A stretch of 64,000 nucleotides of DNA from Flavobacterium ginsengisoli. GTDB lineage: Bacteria > Bacteroidota > Bacteroidia > Flavobacteriales > Flavobacteriaceae. The notes below the pieces were generated by a model. That model was not told the origin of the DNA, did not search any database, and saw nothing but the letters and a program-made list of their open reading frames with translations. Every line of letters begins with the position of its first letter. Positions within the stretch are counted from its first letter, which is position 1. A program made the position numbers and the translations under genes. The stretch is taken from assembly GCF_029625315.1 (NCBI RefSeq), contig NZ_CP121110.1, positions 620,001-684,000 on the forward strand. The letters are read 5' to 3'. Below are positions 9,185 to 20,700 of the stretch, piece after piece.

Positions 9185-11485
9185 ATGGAACTAAACAAAA
9201 TCTATAAAATTGGACTCCTAGGAATAAGTTTAAGTCTTATTTTTTTAGTGTCATGCAACGCCCAAAAAGCTGTTTCTTTAAAAAAGAAACAAATCTCAGA
9301 TATGGTTTATCCGTTGTTGGACACCGAAAATTCAAGATGGTTTTACTTTTCTTCTGCAAGTCGTCCGTTTGGTATGGTTAACTTAAATCCCGATACAGAA
9401 ATCAATGGCGATTGGGGAGGCGGATATAAATATACTACAGATACAGTAAAAGGTTTTAGTCATGTTCACGAGTGGCAAATGTCTGGTGTATCAGTAATGC
9501 CAGTAACAATCTCAAGCACAAACAAACAAACTGTTTTTAAAGATTTTTATTCCAAATTCAGTCATAAAACAGAAATTATTACACCAGGTTATCATTCGTT
9601 AAGACTAGATAGATATCAGATAAAAGCAGAAATAACGAGCACGCCAAGAGTTGGTTTTCATAAATATACATTTCCAGCAAAGGCACAAAAAGCAATTCTT
9701 TTTAATCTGAATACCGTTTTAGGTCCTTGTGAAAACACCAATGGAAAATTAGAAAAAAACAATGATTTCGAACTTTCTGGTTCATTAGTTTTAAGCACCA
9801 ATTTTAGGCGTCCAAAACCTTTGACAGTATTTTTTAAAGTTAAAACAGAACAACCAATAACCTCTATAGAGAAAGACAACGCAACAGGAAATTATTTAAT
9901 TCATTTTAATAAAAAGGGAACGCAAGTACTAATGAAAGTTGGTATTTCGTATACTTCAATTGAAAATGCCAATAACAACATCGATACCGAATTAACCCAC
10001 TGGGATTTTAATAAAACTGTTGAAGATTCTAGAAATGAATGGAGTAATTTATTGGGAAGAATAAAAGTAGAAGGAGGAACAGAAACAGATCAAAGAAGAT
10101 TTTATACTGATTTATGGCATGCTCTCCAAGGCAGAAAAATGATCAGTGATGTAAATGGAGCCTATCCTGATAATACAGGGGACAAATTCAGGATAGGACA
10201 TTTGCCTTTAAAAGCAGACGGAAAACCAAAATTCAATCACTACAATTCTGATGCTTTTTGGGGTGCTCAATGGACAATTAATAATCTCTGGGGATTGGTA
10301 TATCCTGAGATCATGGAAGAATTTGTGTATTCTCTAATGCAGTATTACAAAGATGGAGGTTCTATTCCGCGCGGACCTTCAGGCGGAAATGACACCTATG
10401 TAATGACAGGAGCTTCGGCAACACCTTTTATTGTAAGTGCCATTCAAAAAGGAATTGTAAAAGATGATTTAGAAGCTATTTATGTGGCGCTAAAAAAAGG
10501 ACACATGGAAGGCGGAATCATGGCAAAAGCAGGTTATGAACACAAAACCAGTATTGGCGGAGGATTAAAATATTATTTAGAAAAAGGATATGTGCCGTAT
10601 CCGCTGCCTGATGGAAATTTTGGAAGCCATGAAGATGGAGCCAGCCAGACTTTAGAATACGCTTATCAAGATTGGACTTTGGCGCAATTGGCAAAAAAAC
10701 TCAATCACGAAGACGATTACAAGTATTTCATGAAAAGATCCAAAAACTATCAGAATGTTTTCGATCAATCAACTGGATGGATGCGTCCGAAAAATGTAGA
10801 TGGAAAATGGAGAGAAAACTACGATCCGTATCAATATGAAAACGGATTTATAGAATCAAACGGAGCACAGTCGACTTGGTTTGTGCCACATGACATTCTT
10901 GGTTTAGCTGATTTAATGGGTGGAAAAGAAAAAGCTGTAACTAAATTAAATCAGCAATTTGAAACGGCTAAAAAGCAAAACTATACTTCTGGCACTTCTC
11001 ATGACGCAGAATTGCATCCGGAGTTTAGTAGAATTCCAGTCAATTTTGGAAATCAGCCATCCATGCAGACTTCGAATATTTTCACCATTTTAGGAAGACC
11101 AGATTTAACGCAATATTGGACAAGAGACGTAGTAAAAAGCACCTTCAGCGGACTATCGCCAGCAACAGGTTACAACGGCGATGAAGACCAAGGATTAATG
11201 GGAAGTTTGAATGTTTTACTTAAATTAGGTTTGTTTCAAATGAATGGAGGAACCGACCAAGATGCTGTTTACCAAATAGGAAGCCCAATCTTCAATAAAA
11301 TCTCGATTGATTTAAATTCGAAATATTATTCAGGAAAAACATTTGTCATCAAAGCCAATAATAATAGTTCCGAAAATGTGTACATAAAAGACATCAGATA
11401 CAACAATAAAGCGGTAAAAGATTTTACGTTGTCGCATCAGGAAATTACCAATGGAGGCGAATTGATTTTAGAAATGTCAAAGTAA
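9185..11485 (+). CDS. GH92 alpha-mannosidase, lipoprotein, paralogue 1
   Basis: This intact gene encodes 766 aa with the lipobox FLVSC at residues 21-25. GH92 features include SSASRPFGMVNLNPDT, GGGYKYTTDTVKGFSHVH, DAFWGAQWTINNLWGLVYPE, WFVPHDILGLADLMGG and PVNFGNQPSM near the C-terminus. GH92 enzymes are calcium-dependent exo-alpha-mannosidases. The segment that in most members reads GNDDxGxMSSW is here YNGDEDQGLMGSL, so the base region is divergent. That suggests a different linkage or substrate from paralogue 2. It follows the susCD terminator and has its own upstream region. Confidence 0.87.
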   Translation: MELNKIYKIGLLGISLSLIFLVSCNAQKAVSLKKKQISDMVYPLLDTENSRWFYFSSASRPFGMVNLNPDTEINGDWGGGYKYTTDTVKGFSHVHEWQMSGVSVMPVTISSTNKQTVFKDFYSKFSHKTEIITPGYHSLRLDRYQIKAEITSTPRVGFHKYTFPAKAQKAILFNLNTVLGPCENTNGKLEKNNDFELSGSLVLSTNFRRPKPLTVFFKVKTEQPITSIEKDNATGNYLIHFNKKGTQVLMKVGISYTSIENANNNIDTELTHWDFNKTVEDSRNEWSNLLGRIKVEGGTETDQRRFYTDLWHALQGRKMISDVNGAYPDNTGDKFRIGHLPLKADGKPKFNHYNSDAFWGAQWTINNLWGLVYPEIMEEFVYSLMQYYKDGGSIPRGPSGGNDTYVMTGASATPFIVSAIQKGIVKDDLEAIYVALKKGHMEGGIMAKAGYEHKTSIGGGLKYYLEKGYVPYPLPDGNFGSHEDGASQTLEYAYQDWTLAQLAKKLNHEDDYKYFMKRSKNYQNVFDQSTGWMRPKNVDGKWRENYDPYQYENGFIESNGAQSTWFVPHDILGLADLMGGKEKAVTKLNQQFETAKKQNYTSGTSHDAELHPEFSRIPVNFGNQPSMQTSNIFTILGRPDLTQYWTRDVVKSTFSGLSPATGYNGDEDQGLMGSLNVLLKLGLFQMNGGTDQDAVYQIGSPIFNKISIDLNSKYYSGKTFVIKANNNSSENVYIKDIRYNNKAVKDFTLSHQEITNGGELILEMSK

Positions 11486-11605
11486 AATTTTGCCAGATCT
11501 TTCAAAGATTAAATAGATTAATTTCAGCCTTAGTAAAATCATTTTAATTCTTTTAATCAGTGGTAAAAAAATAAGTTTTTTAGTTCTTAAAGAAATAAGT
11601 AAGTA

Positions 11606-13873
11606 ATGAAAATATACAGTAAAAATATACTTTTAGGAATATCATTTTTGTTTACCGTAATCACAAACGCTCAAACAGTCCATCACTATGTTGATCCAAT
11701 GATTGGTTCAGAAGGAGTAGGGAGAGTTTTTATCGGGCCGTCATGCCCTTACGGTATGGTAAAACCAAGTCCAGACTGCACCTCGAGTCCAAACAGCGGC
11801 TGGCTTCCAATGCCAAAAGAAGTAACAGGATTCAGTCAGGTTCACGTAAGCGGAACAGGCGGAGGTCCAAAATACGGGAATATCCAGATTATGCCATTTT
11901 CTGGTGCTTTAGACAAAATAGACCAGACTTCTTTTAGAGCAGAAGAAAACGTAAAACTGGGGTATTACGAAACGGTTTTCAAGGAAAATAATATTAAAAC
12001 CGAAATCACTACTGGCGAGAAAGTTTCTTTTTACCGTTTTACCTACCCAAAAAATAAATCAAAAGAATTAAAGATAGATCCTGGATTTTTTCTTGGCGAA
12101 GAAAAAATTCCAGAAGCTAGAGAAGCACAACAGTTTGTGGGTTCACAAATCGAAATAGTTTCAGATACAGAAGTTAGAGGTTACAGCAGAATTCGTGGAG
12201 GATGGAACAACGGACGCGCTTACACCGTTTATTTCTATGCTATTTTTGATCAGCCAATTGCTAAATATGTCACTTTCAAAGACGGAAAATTTTATAACAA
12301 TCAAAAAGCGCAATTTGATTCAGGAAAGAAAACAGCGAGCTTTACTTTCTTTTGAAAATGGAAAAGAGGAGCTGAATGTAAAAATCGGAATTTCATTTTT
12401 AAGCGAATTAAAAGCAAAGAATAATATAGAAGTTGAAATTCCGCATTGGAATTTTAATGAAGTTTTAAAGGCTTTAGAAAACAAATGGGAAAATTTATTA
12501 AGCAGAATCCAGCTTTCTAAAGATACCTCAGACGAATACAGGAAAATGTTCTATACAGGTTTATATCACACGATGATTATGCCTGTAGACAGAACAGGAG
12601 AAAACCCTTTATGGACAAATGACGAGCCTTATTATGATGATTTTTATACCATCTGGGATACATTTAGATCATCAAGCCCTTTAATTACATTGATTGACAG
12701 CAAGCGAAAAGTAGAAATCATTAATGCAATGCTGAACATTTACAAACGCGAAGGTTATATGCCAGAAGGAAGAAGCGGTAATGACAATGGAAGAACTCAG
12801 GGAGGATCAAACGCTGAGGTAGTAATTGCTGATGCTTTTGTAAAAAACTTAAAAGGAATAGATTACGAATTAGCACTTCAAGCAATGCTGAAAGATGCAA
12901 CAGTGCCTCCTGGTGGAAATGAAGAGAAAGAAGGAAGAGGCGGACTTTTAGATTATCTTAAACTAGGATACGTTCCTTATGGCACAGACAGAGCAGGTAA
13001 CAGAACCATAGATTACTCCTACAACGATTATAATATTGCAACAGTTGCCAAAGGTTTAGGCAAAACAGATTTGTACAATCAATACATAAAACAAGCTGAA
13101 AATTGGCAGAATCTATGGCGAGCAGATTATGAAAATAACGGAGCAAAAGGATTTATCATGCCAAAAGACAAAGACGGAAACTGGCTGGATGATGTTGTTT
13201 TTGGCGAATCAAAAATCCAAAAGCCAACTTTTAAATATACGCCTGTCATTATCGAATCGCCTTGGTATGTTTGTCATTGGTGTGTTTTCTTTTACGAAGG
13301 AACTTCATGGGAATATTCATTTAGTTTGCCGCACGATATTCGGAATTGGTAAAAAAATCAGGCGGCGAAAAAGCATTTGAAAACAGATTGGATATTTTCT
13401 TTGACAATAATTTATTTAATGTTGCCAATGAACCTTCATTCTTAACCCCGTGTTTATATCACTGGATTGGGAAACCGTATTTAAGCAGTGACAGAATCAG
13501 AACGATTATCAAGGATAATTTTAATACTTCAAGAGAAGGACTTCCAGGTAACGACGATTCAGGAGCAATGTCTTCATGGCTGGCTTTCCACATGATGGGA
13601 TTGTATCCAAATGCAGGACAACCTTATTATCTAATCAATACGCCTTTGATTAAGGAAGTATTTGTAAAATTAGAAAACGGCAAAAGTTTTAAAATCATCA
13701 CAAAAAAAATGAATGATAAAAACAAATACATCAAAACCGCTTTGTTAAACGGAAAACCATACAACAAAGCATGGATTACGCATGATGATATTATGAATGG
13801 AGGAGAACTGATTTTAGAAATGGATTCGAAACCTTCAGCTTGGGGAACGACAATTTTACCACCGGCAAAATAA
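11606..13873 (+). CDS. GH92 alpha-mannosidase, paralogue 2 (two frame breaks)
   Basis: The corrected protein is about 755 aa with a signal peptide ending TNAQ. GH92 landmarks are VDPMIGSEGVGRVFIGPSCP, FYEGTSWEYSFSLPHD and PGNDDSGAMSSW, the last carrying the catalytic-base aspartates of the family. Break 1 is GCGAGC at 12335-12340, where GCAGC gives KKTAALLSFENG. Break 2 is near 13340, where one added T gives PHDISELVKKSGG, aligned with the usual PHDxxGLxxxMGG. The two changes cancel, and the total of 2268 bases is whole codons. It is likely co-transcribed with the small gene that starts 13 bases downstream. Confidence 0.87.
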
Positions 13874-13886
13874 AAAGATAAGTAAG

Positions 13887-14450
13887 ATGAAAAATATATT
13901 TTTAGTTATTCTTTTCTGTGCTCTTTATCAAACCACAATAGCACAGAATTATATTCCGACATTAAAAAATAATACCCAACTGCATTATGTCTGTAAACTG
14001 CATGGACAAACGAGAACTTTACAGCTTACAGCCGAAACGTCAAATAATGCATTGGCTTTTAAATTGGAAACAAGAGGCGTAAACAGTAAAATAGTAATGC
14101 TTCCTGAAGCAGTAAAAAATGGAAATGCCTTAAGCTTTAATCAAGGAGAATATGCACCAATTCTAAACTTAAAACCAACAGAAACTTTTTTTATGATTTC
14201 GCAATCAGCTTATCAGGATTTAGTCAAAAACAATTCCTTTGTTTACAACAATACAACTTATGTTCTAGATAAAAGTGAAGATAAAAACGACGTTTCTATT
14301 GATGGAAAAATAATCGAAACATTGCATGTAAGAGCGCAAATAGACGAAACCGAAATGTGGATTGTAAAAAATCCAGAGTTCCCTTTAATCTGTAAAATCA
14401 TTAAGAATCCGTTAGGAATTAATCCTACCTTGGTAAAAGTTGTGGATTAA
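13887..14450 (+). CDS. secreted protein of unknown function in the mannosidase operon
   Basis: The gene encodes 187 aa with a signal peptide ending at TTIAQ (residue 20). I do not recognise a family. The mature part has no cysteine-rich or transmembrane pattern apart from two isolated Cys, and alternates short beta-like stretches (for example LKNNTQLHYVCKLHG and TEMWIVKNPEFPLICKI). It starts 13 bases after the GH92 stop, so it is probably in the same operon and exported with it. An accessory or binding role is only a guess. Confidence 0.7.
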   Translation: MKNIFLVILFCALYQTTIAQNYIPTLKNNTQLHYVCKLHGQTRTLQLTAETSNNALAFKLETRGVNSKIVMLPEAVKNGNALSFNQGEYAPILNLKPTETFFMISQSAYQDLVKNNSFVYNNTTYVLDKSEDKNDVSIDGKIIETLHVRAQIDETEMWIVKNPEFPLICKIIKNPLGINPTLVKVVD

Positions 14451-14508
14451 AGAAAATAGAAAATAGAAAATATTACTGTTTTATTAACAGACTAAATTGG
14501 TTTTAAAA

Positions 14509-14580
14509 CCACAGATTAAAAAGATTATAAGGATTTTTAAATGAACAAATTTAATCTGTGCTAATCCTTTTAATCTGTGG
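14509..14580. repeat. intergenic long palindrome (CCACAGATTAAAAAGATT type)
   Basis: Arm 14509-14526 pairs with arm 14563-14580 (17 of 18 bases complementary). The 298-base gap 14451-14748 otherwise holds no gene. The wording resembles other intergenic palindromes in this window. Confidence 0.7.
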
Positions 14581-14748
14581 CAAAAAAATACAATTAGAAA
14601 AGCAAAAAGGAAATTTTATAGTTTAAGATTTTTCACAATTTTGATATAAATTGATAATTTCAGAACAATAGATAGAATTCGTAGTAGATTGTTGAAAGTT
14701 GTTTTTAAATTTACAGGAATTACACTTAAACTTATAATATTTTAAATT

Positions 14749-15599
14749 ATGAAATTATCTATCGTAACCTCTTTACTTTTTTGCTGCATTTGTTTCGGAC
14801 AAAATAATACAGACACTAGTTTGTATATGAAGTCTGATAAAATTACGTATCTAACAGATATTGGCTCAGAATCAGGAGATTTATATAAAACAATCGGACA
14901 CCACGGCCCAGCAATTGAAAACGAATGGATGGCTTTGCGAATTTATTTCAGCGATAAAGTAGCAATCGATGTTTATTCTAAAGCTAAACCAGGTTTAGAA
15001 TTAAAAAAGCAAATTGGTACCCAACGCCAGAACAGCAAAAAGAAGGCTGGGGAGCAGATTACTATAAAGTGGCATCTACTGTTGGTTTAGGAGGAGTAAA
15101 ACTTTGGGATGGCGAAAAATTGGTGCCGTTAAATCCGGTAACAAATCGTTTGGCTCGTGTTGGAAAAACAGAAAATACTTCTTGGATGGAAATGATTTCA
15201 AGAGGCGTTCCTTACAAAGGAAAAAAAGTAGACATTTTAGTTCGTGTTACCGTGTTTTCTGGTAAAAGAGAAGCGAAAGTAGAAGCAGTTTCTTTAACTG
15301 GAGAAAAAGTGCAATTTGCAACAGGAGTAAATTACTTTAAAGATTGCGCAACAAAAAAAGGTGCTAATTACATAGCAGTTTGGGGAAAACATCCAGAAGA
15401 CGTTGCAGCAGAAATTGTTGAAGTAGGAGGAGCGATTATATACAATCCGAAAGATTATGAGAAAACAACAGACGATGGAACGCAATATTTGTTGATTTCA
15501 AAACCTGCAAAAACTTTAGAAACTTCAATTATATCGTCAAGTGCAAGAGAAACAGAACTAAACACTTTAGATAAATTGGAAGCATTTATTAAAAAATAA
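14749..15599 (+). CDS. DUF4861 family secreted protein (frame broken at 15003-15008)
   Basis: The corrected protein is about 283 aa with an N-terminal signal ending in CFGQ. It matches the DUF4861 family, found in Bacteroidota carbohydrate loci. Recognisable parts are GHHGPAIENEWMALRIYF, WYPTPEQQKEGWGADYYK and VASTVGLGGVKLWDG. The frame is lost in an A6 run at 15003-15008; one more A gives LELKKANWYPTPEQQKEGWG and 284 codons. Function is unknown, though the family often sits beside polysaccharide lyases and unsaturated-uronate enzymes. It lies between two palindromic intergenic regions, so it may be transcribed alone. Confidence 0.78.
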
Positions 15600-15648
15600 T
15601 TGAATTATCCTTTAAGCAAGGACGCGGATTAAACGGATTTATTTCGTA

Positions 15649-15722
15649 AAGGCGCGGATTAAAACGGATAATCTATTTATATTTTTAAACAGATTAATAA
15701 AATCCGGTTTAATCCGCGCCTT
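15649..15722. repeat. intergenic long palindrome (GGCGCGGATTAAAACGGAT type)
   Basis: Arm 15649-15669 pairs with arm 15702-15722 (20 of 21 bases). A partial extra copy of the left text, GACGCGGATTAAACGGATTT, lies just before at 15621-15640, and a diverged right-hand copy follows at 15730-15750. This looks like a decayed composite repeat. Confidence 0.72.
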
Positions 15723-15825
15723 CGCGTTAGCGAATCGGTTTAATTCGCGTTTGATTTTACAGACTTACTATTTTTAAAATAGGACAAATAACGGATAATC
15801 ATAAAATTAAAAACAAACAAAACAC

Positions 15826-17654
15826 ATGTTTAGAATATCGATTATATTAGTACTGCTTCTTTCTTTAAATTCCTGCAAATCACAGCAGAACATTAAGAAA
15901 GAAATTCAGATTGCTTTTATAGCCGATGCTCATCTGCAAGATATTTATGCCAAATTTGAAGACAATAATTATCAAGGCATTCCAAATCCTGTAACGGGCG
16001 AATATGCCAATATTAGAACGATGAATTCTCAATTGCATTCTACGAGAATTTTTAATGAAAACTATTTTGCTTTTTTAGAAGCTTTAAATGATATTGTAAA
16101 AAGAGGCATAAAACAGGTAGTGCTTCCAGGCGATTTCAGCGACGACGGACAGCCTGTTCACGTTCGTGGATTAAGAAAAATTCTAAATGAATACTCCGAG
16201 AAATACGGAATTTCATTCTTTGTTACTACAGGAAATCATGATATTGTAAAACCTTTTGCTCAAGATGCTGTTAAAACAGATTTTTTAGGAAAAGACGGAA
16301 AAGAACAAATTATTAGCAGTTCTCCAGACAATTTTAATAAAAGTAAAAGCGAACTGGAACCCATTATTACTGCCGATATAAAAAATTGGGGTTATAAAGA
16401 AACCATTAGCGAAATGCGTGATTTTGGTTTTTTCCAAAGAAGAGTGATTTGTATTGGGAAACTCCTTTTTCTAATTACAGCTATGAAAATTATAATTTTG
16501 AAGAAGCTCAAAAAGAATCCGTTTTAGAAAAAAGAACGTATTTAATAAAAAACACCAATTTGTATTTGCCTGATGCCAGTTATTTGGTTGAACCAATAAA
16601 AGGAATCTGGCTTTTGGCAATAGATGCAAATGCGTATGTTCCAAATGAAAAATTATCAGGAGAATCTAATAATCCGCACGATTTTTCGGGAGCAAATACA
16701 GGTTATAATAACGTTCTGATTTATAAAAACCATTTAATTAATTGGGTAAAAAAGGTTTCTGCAGAAGCAAAACAAAAAGGAAAAATATTGATTGCTTTCA
16801 GTCATTATCCGATGGTTGAATTTAATGACGATGCTTCGCCAGAATTAAAACAGCTTTTCGGTGCTAATAAAATGCAATTGCAAAGAGTTCCAAATGAAGA
16901 AGTAGCACAGCAATTTGCCGATGCTGGAATTCAGATCCATTTTGGCGGACATATGCACATTAACGATACGGGAGTTAGAACAACAGCAAAAGGAAATACA
17001 CTTTTTAATATTCAAACACCATCGCTTGCGGCTTATATGCCAGCTTATAAAATATTGACTATTCATTCTCAATATGATCTGGAAGTAGAAACTGTTGTAA
17101 TTGGTAAAGTCAATAAATTCAACAGTTTATTTCCTTTTTATCAAGAAGAATATGCTCATTTGGAAGCTATTAAAAGTAACATCATTTGGAACAAAGAAAT
17201 TCTAAAAGCAAATGATTATGCGGCATTTACCAATTGGCATCTAAAGGAATTAGTTCGTTTGCGATTCTTACCCGAAGATTTTCCGACAGATTTTTTAAAA
17301 TCGATCGAGAAACTTTCTGGTAAAGATTTATTAGAATGGAATAAAAATGCAAATGAAGTTTCTAAAGATTTGAAAGAGAATTCGCTAACATTTTCTGATT
17401 TTGAATCATGGACAGGTTTTGATATGATTTTCGATTTTTACAGATTAAAAAGTGCCGATGAATTGGCTTTTTCTGAAATTGGAAAAAAGAGATTAAAGCA
17501 ATATGAATTGATATGCAAACAGTTAAAGAAATCAAATAACCCTAAGTTGGTTTTATGGGCCAAAATATTTTGGAAAACCATGAACGGCAAGCCTTCCAAT
17601 CATTTCAGAATTGATTTAAAAAACAACAAAATTGATAATTTATCTGTTAAATAA
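15826..17654 (+). CDS. calcineurin-like metallophosphoesterase lipoprotein (frame broken at 16428-16433)
   Basis: The corrected protein is about 609 aa and starts with a lipobox (LSLNSC). The metal-binding motifs of the calcineurin-like phosphoesterase superfamily appear in order: IADAH, GDFSDDG, TGNHD, FSHYPM and GGHMH. The frame is lost in a T6 run at 16428-16433; a seventh T gives MRDFGFFPKKSDLYWETPF and 610 codons. The C-terminal 200 residues are helical-looking and lack a recognised domain. It ends 52 bases before the regulator of locus A. A role in removing phosphate from phosphoglycans is possible but not shown. Confidence 0.85.
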
Positions 17655-17706
17655 TTTTAATATTTATTGAATCAAAAAGATTAAATTGCATTTATAATTT
17701 ATTTCC

Positions 17707-20700
17707 ATGAGCCAAAAATCCTTTTTATTATTCTTGTTATCCGCCTTTTTTTATCATTCGTATTCACAGAATATAAAATTTGCGCATTATAATGATAATA
17801 ACGGATTGTCTCATAATTCGGTGCGCCATATTGTACAGGATAAAAAGGGTTTCATGTGGTTTGGAACTTTTTCAGGACTAAATCGTTTTGACGGTTATCA
17901 GTTCAAAAATTACATGAGTTCTACGCCTGGTAAAAACAAATTGTACAATGATGATATCACGGCTTTAGAGCTGGATGAAAAAAATAATTATCTCTGGATT
18001 GGTACCCGAAAAGGACTCACGCTTTTCAAAATGGATACGCATGTTTTTACTACTTATTTTCATAAAAAAGACGATCCAAACAGTTTGCCAGATGATGAAG
18101 TTAGAGCCGTTTATGTAGATAAATTTGAAAGAGTTTGGGTAGGAACCAAAACGAAAGGAATTTATTTATTCTTTTTGAAAGAAAACCGATTCGAAAAAAT
18201 TAAACTGAATGGTTATGAATATATAAAAGAAATTTTTGAAGATAAAAAAGGAAATGTCTGGGTTGGAAGTTATGAGAAATCATCTGTAGCCAAAATTACG
18301 ATGGATGCGAAAGGTGCGATTGTGAAAATCAATAATTATACGCTTTCTGTTCCAAATTCGAATATAAAAAATCCATACCTAAATTTTATTTACGAAGATG
18401 CCAAACAAGATATTTTTGTTGGAACTCGTGAAGGTTTGTATAAACTCGATAAAGCAAGCGATAAGTTTGTTAATCTATATATTGAAAGCAAACAAGTTAG
18501 AGGTGCTTTAGGACCTTATTTTATTTCTGTTGCACAGGCTCCTGATGGCAAATATTGGGTTGGAACTTTGGGCGGATTATTAGTTTGTGATCAATTAGAA
18601 GACATTCAAAAAGGAAATTATAAATGGTATTATTCTATTCTTTCAGATGACACTTCGCTTGTCGATAATTTAATTTCGGCTCTTTATTTTGATAAATCTG
18701 GAGTCTTATGGATTGGAACCGAAGATGGTTTAGATAAATACGATCCGTATGAGAATCAGTTTACTTTAAATAAAGATATTTCGCGTTCTATTGGCAATCA
18801 AGCGCCTAGAATTAGAGGTTTTGCCAAAACCTATGATGAAAAAGTAATTGTTGCAACTTATCACAACGGGCTTTTTATTTCTAACATAAAAGGTTCGACA
18901 CCTCTGCACAACACAGGAAAAGATATTGCTAGTATTTATTCTGAAGACGGAAAGATTTTTTACTGTGGTCTTTGGGATGGCAATGTTTTGGTTTATAATT
19001 ATTTGAGCAATTCTTCTAGAGAAATAAATTTAGGATTTGAGAAATCGCCTGTTTTTGCCTTTAGAAAAATTACAGATGATAAAATGATTGTAGGTTCATT
19101 TGGAGAAGGAGCTGTAATTCTAAATACTAAAACACTTCAAGTAGAAACTTCAAGTAAACTTTTACCCGATTTTCAGATTAATGCTATTGAAAGAGACACC
19201 AAAAATAATGTTTGGTTTGCAACAGAAACGGGAGTGGTAAAATACAATATCAATACCGGAAAAATAGAAACATATTCGTCACTTTTTATCAAAGAAAAAG
19301 GTGTTCCTCATGACGAAAATGTTAGTGATGTTTTAGTTGATGTTAAAGGAAAGATCTGGGCTTCAACTCGTTTTGGGCTATGTTTGTACAATCCGAAAAA
19401 GAACGAATTTGAACCCGTAAAAAATCTTAAGGAACTTTCTGGAAAATGGATTACTGATATTTTATCAGATGCCAACGGTAATTTGTGGCTGAATATCAAC
19501 AATAATAATATTGCTTTTGTAAAATCGAATTTAAAAGATATTAGCATTTATCACGTAAATAGCGGAAACAGATTGGATGTTTTTAGTTCTAGTGGTTTCT
19601 TTTATTTTAATAATTCTAATATTTTTCTTGGTGGTAAAAACGGAATTATTTCTTTTTCTCCGCCAGCGATGAAAAGAAACAATTGGTCGCCATTGCCTGT
19701 TATTTCTGAATTTAAGATTCAAAATGAGGAAGTTTTTCCAGAAATGGAAATCAACGGAGAAATTCCGCTTTCTAAAGATTTAAATTATGGAAATGAAATC
19801 GAATTAAGCCATAAAAACAGGAACTTTTCTCTGCAGTTTTCGGCACCTTCATTCGCAAACGAAAAATTGAATAAATTTCAATACATGTTAGAAGGTTTTG
19901 ATAAAGAATGGATAACAGTTAATAGTACATCTAGAATTGTACAATATACCAATCTTTATCCAGGCAATTATACTTTTAAGATAAGATCAAGCAATAGCGA
20001 CGGTTATTGGAGTAAAACGGTTTCTTATAAAATAAAAATTCTGCCTCCGTTCTGGCTTACGCCGACTTCTTTTTTAATGTTTTTTGCTATTTTATTCGGT
20101 GTTTTTTATTTCATTAGAAAAGAGATTAAGAATCGTATTCGTTTAAAACAAGAGCTGCTCACAGAAAAAGTAAACAGAGAACACGACATAAAATTAAATA
20201 ATGAGAAATTACGTTTCTTTACCAATATTTCGCATGAATTAAGAACGCCATTAACGCTAATTTTAGGTCCAGCAAAACAGCTTTTGGATGAAAACAGTAA
20301 TGCTACAGATTACGAAAAAAGCCGTTATAACTTAATTTATCAAAATGCCAGCCGATTGCTAAATTTGGTGAATCAGGTTTTGGATTTTAGAAAAGCGCAG
20401 TCGGGTGAATTAAAACTAAAGGTAACCAAAACGGACATTTTATCGTATTCAAAAAATATTTTCGATTCGTTTAAGGAAATGGCTTATAATAAAAAAATTA
20501 AGCTCAATTTTATTTCTGAAGATGATGAAATAAATGGCTGGCTAGACAATGACAAATACGATAAAATTCTTTACAATCTTTTGTCTAACGCCTTGAAGTT
20601 TACCAACAAAAATGGTAATGTAGATTTGTATGTGAGACTAAAAGATACGGTTGAAGATATTTTGGTAATTGAAGTTACAGATGACGGAATTGGTATTCCG

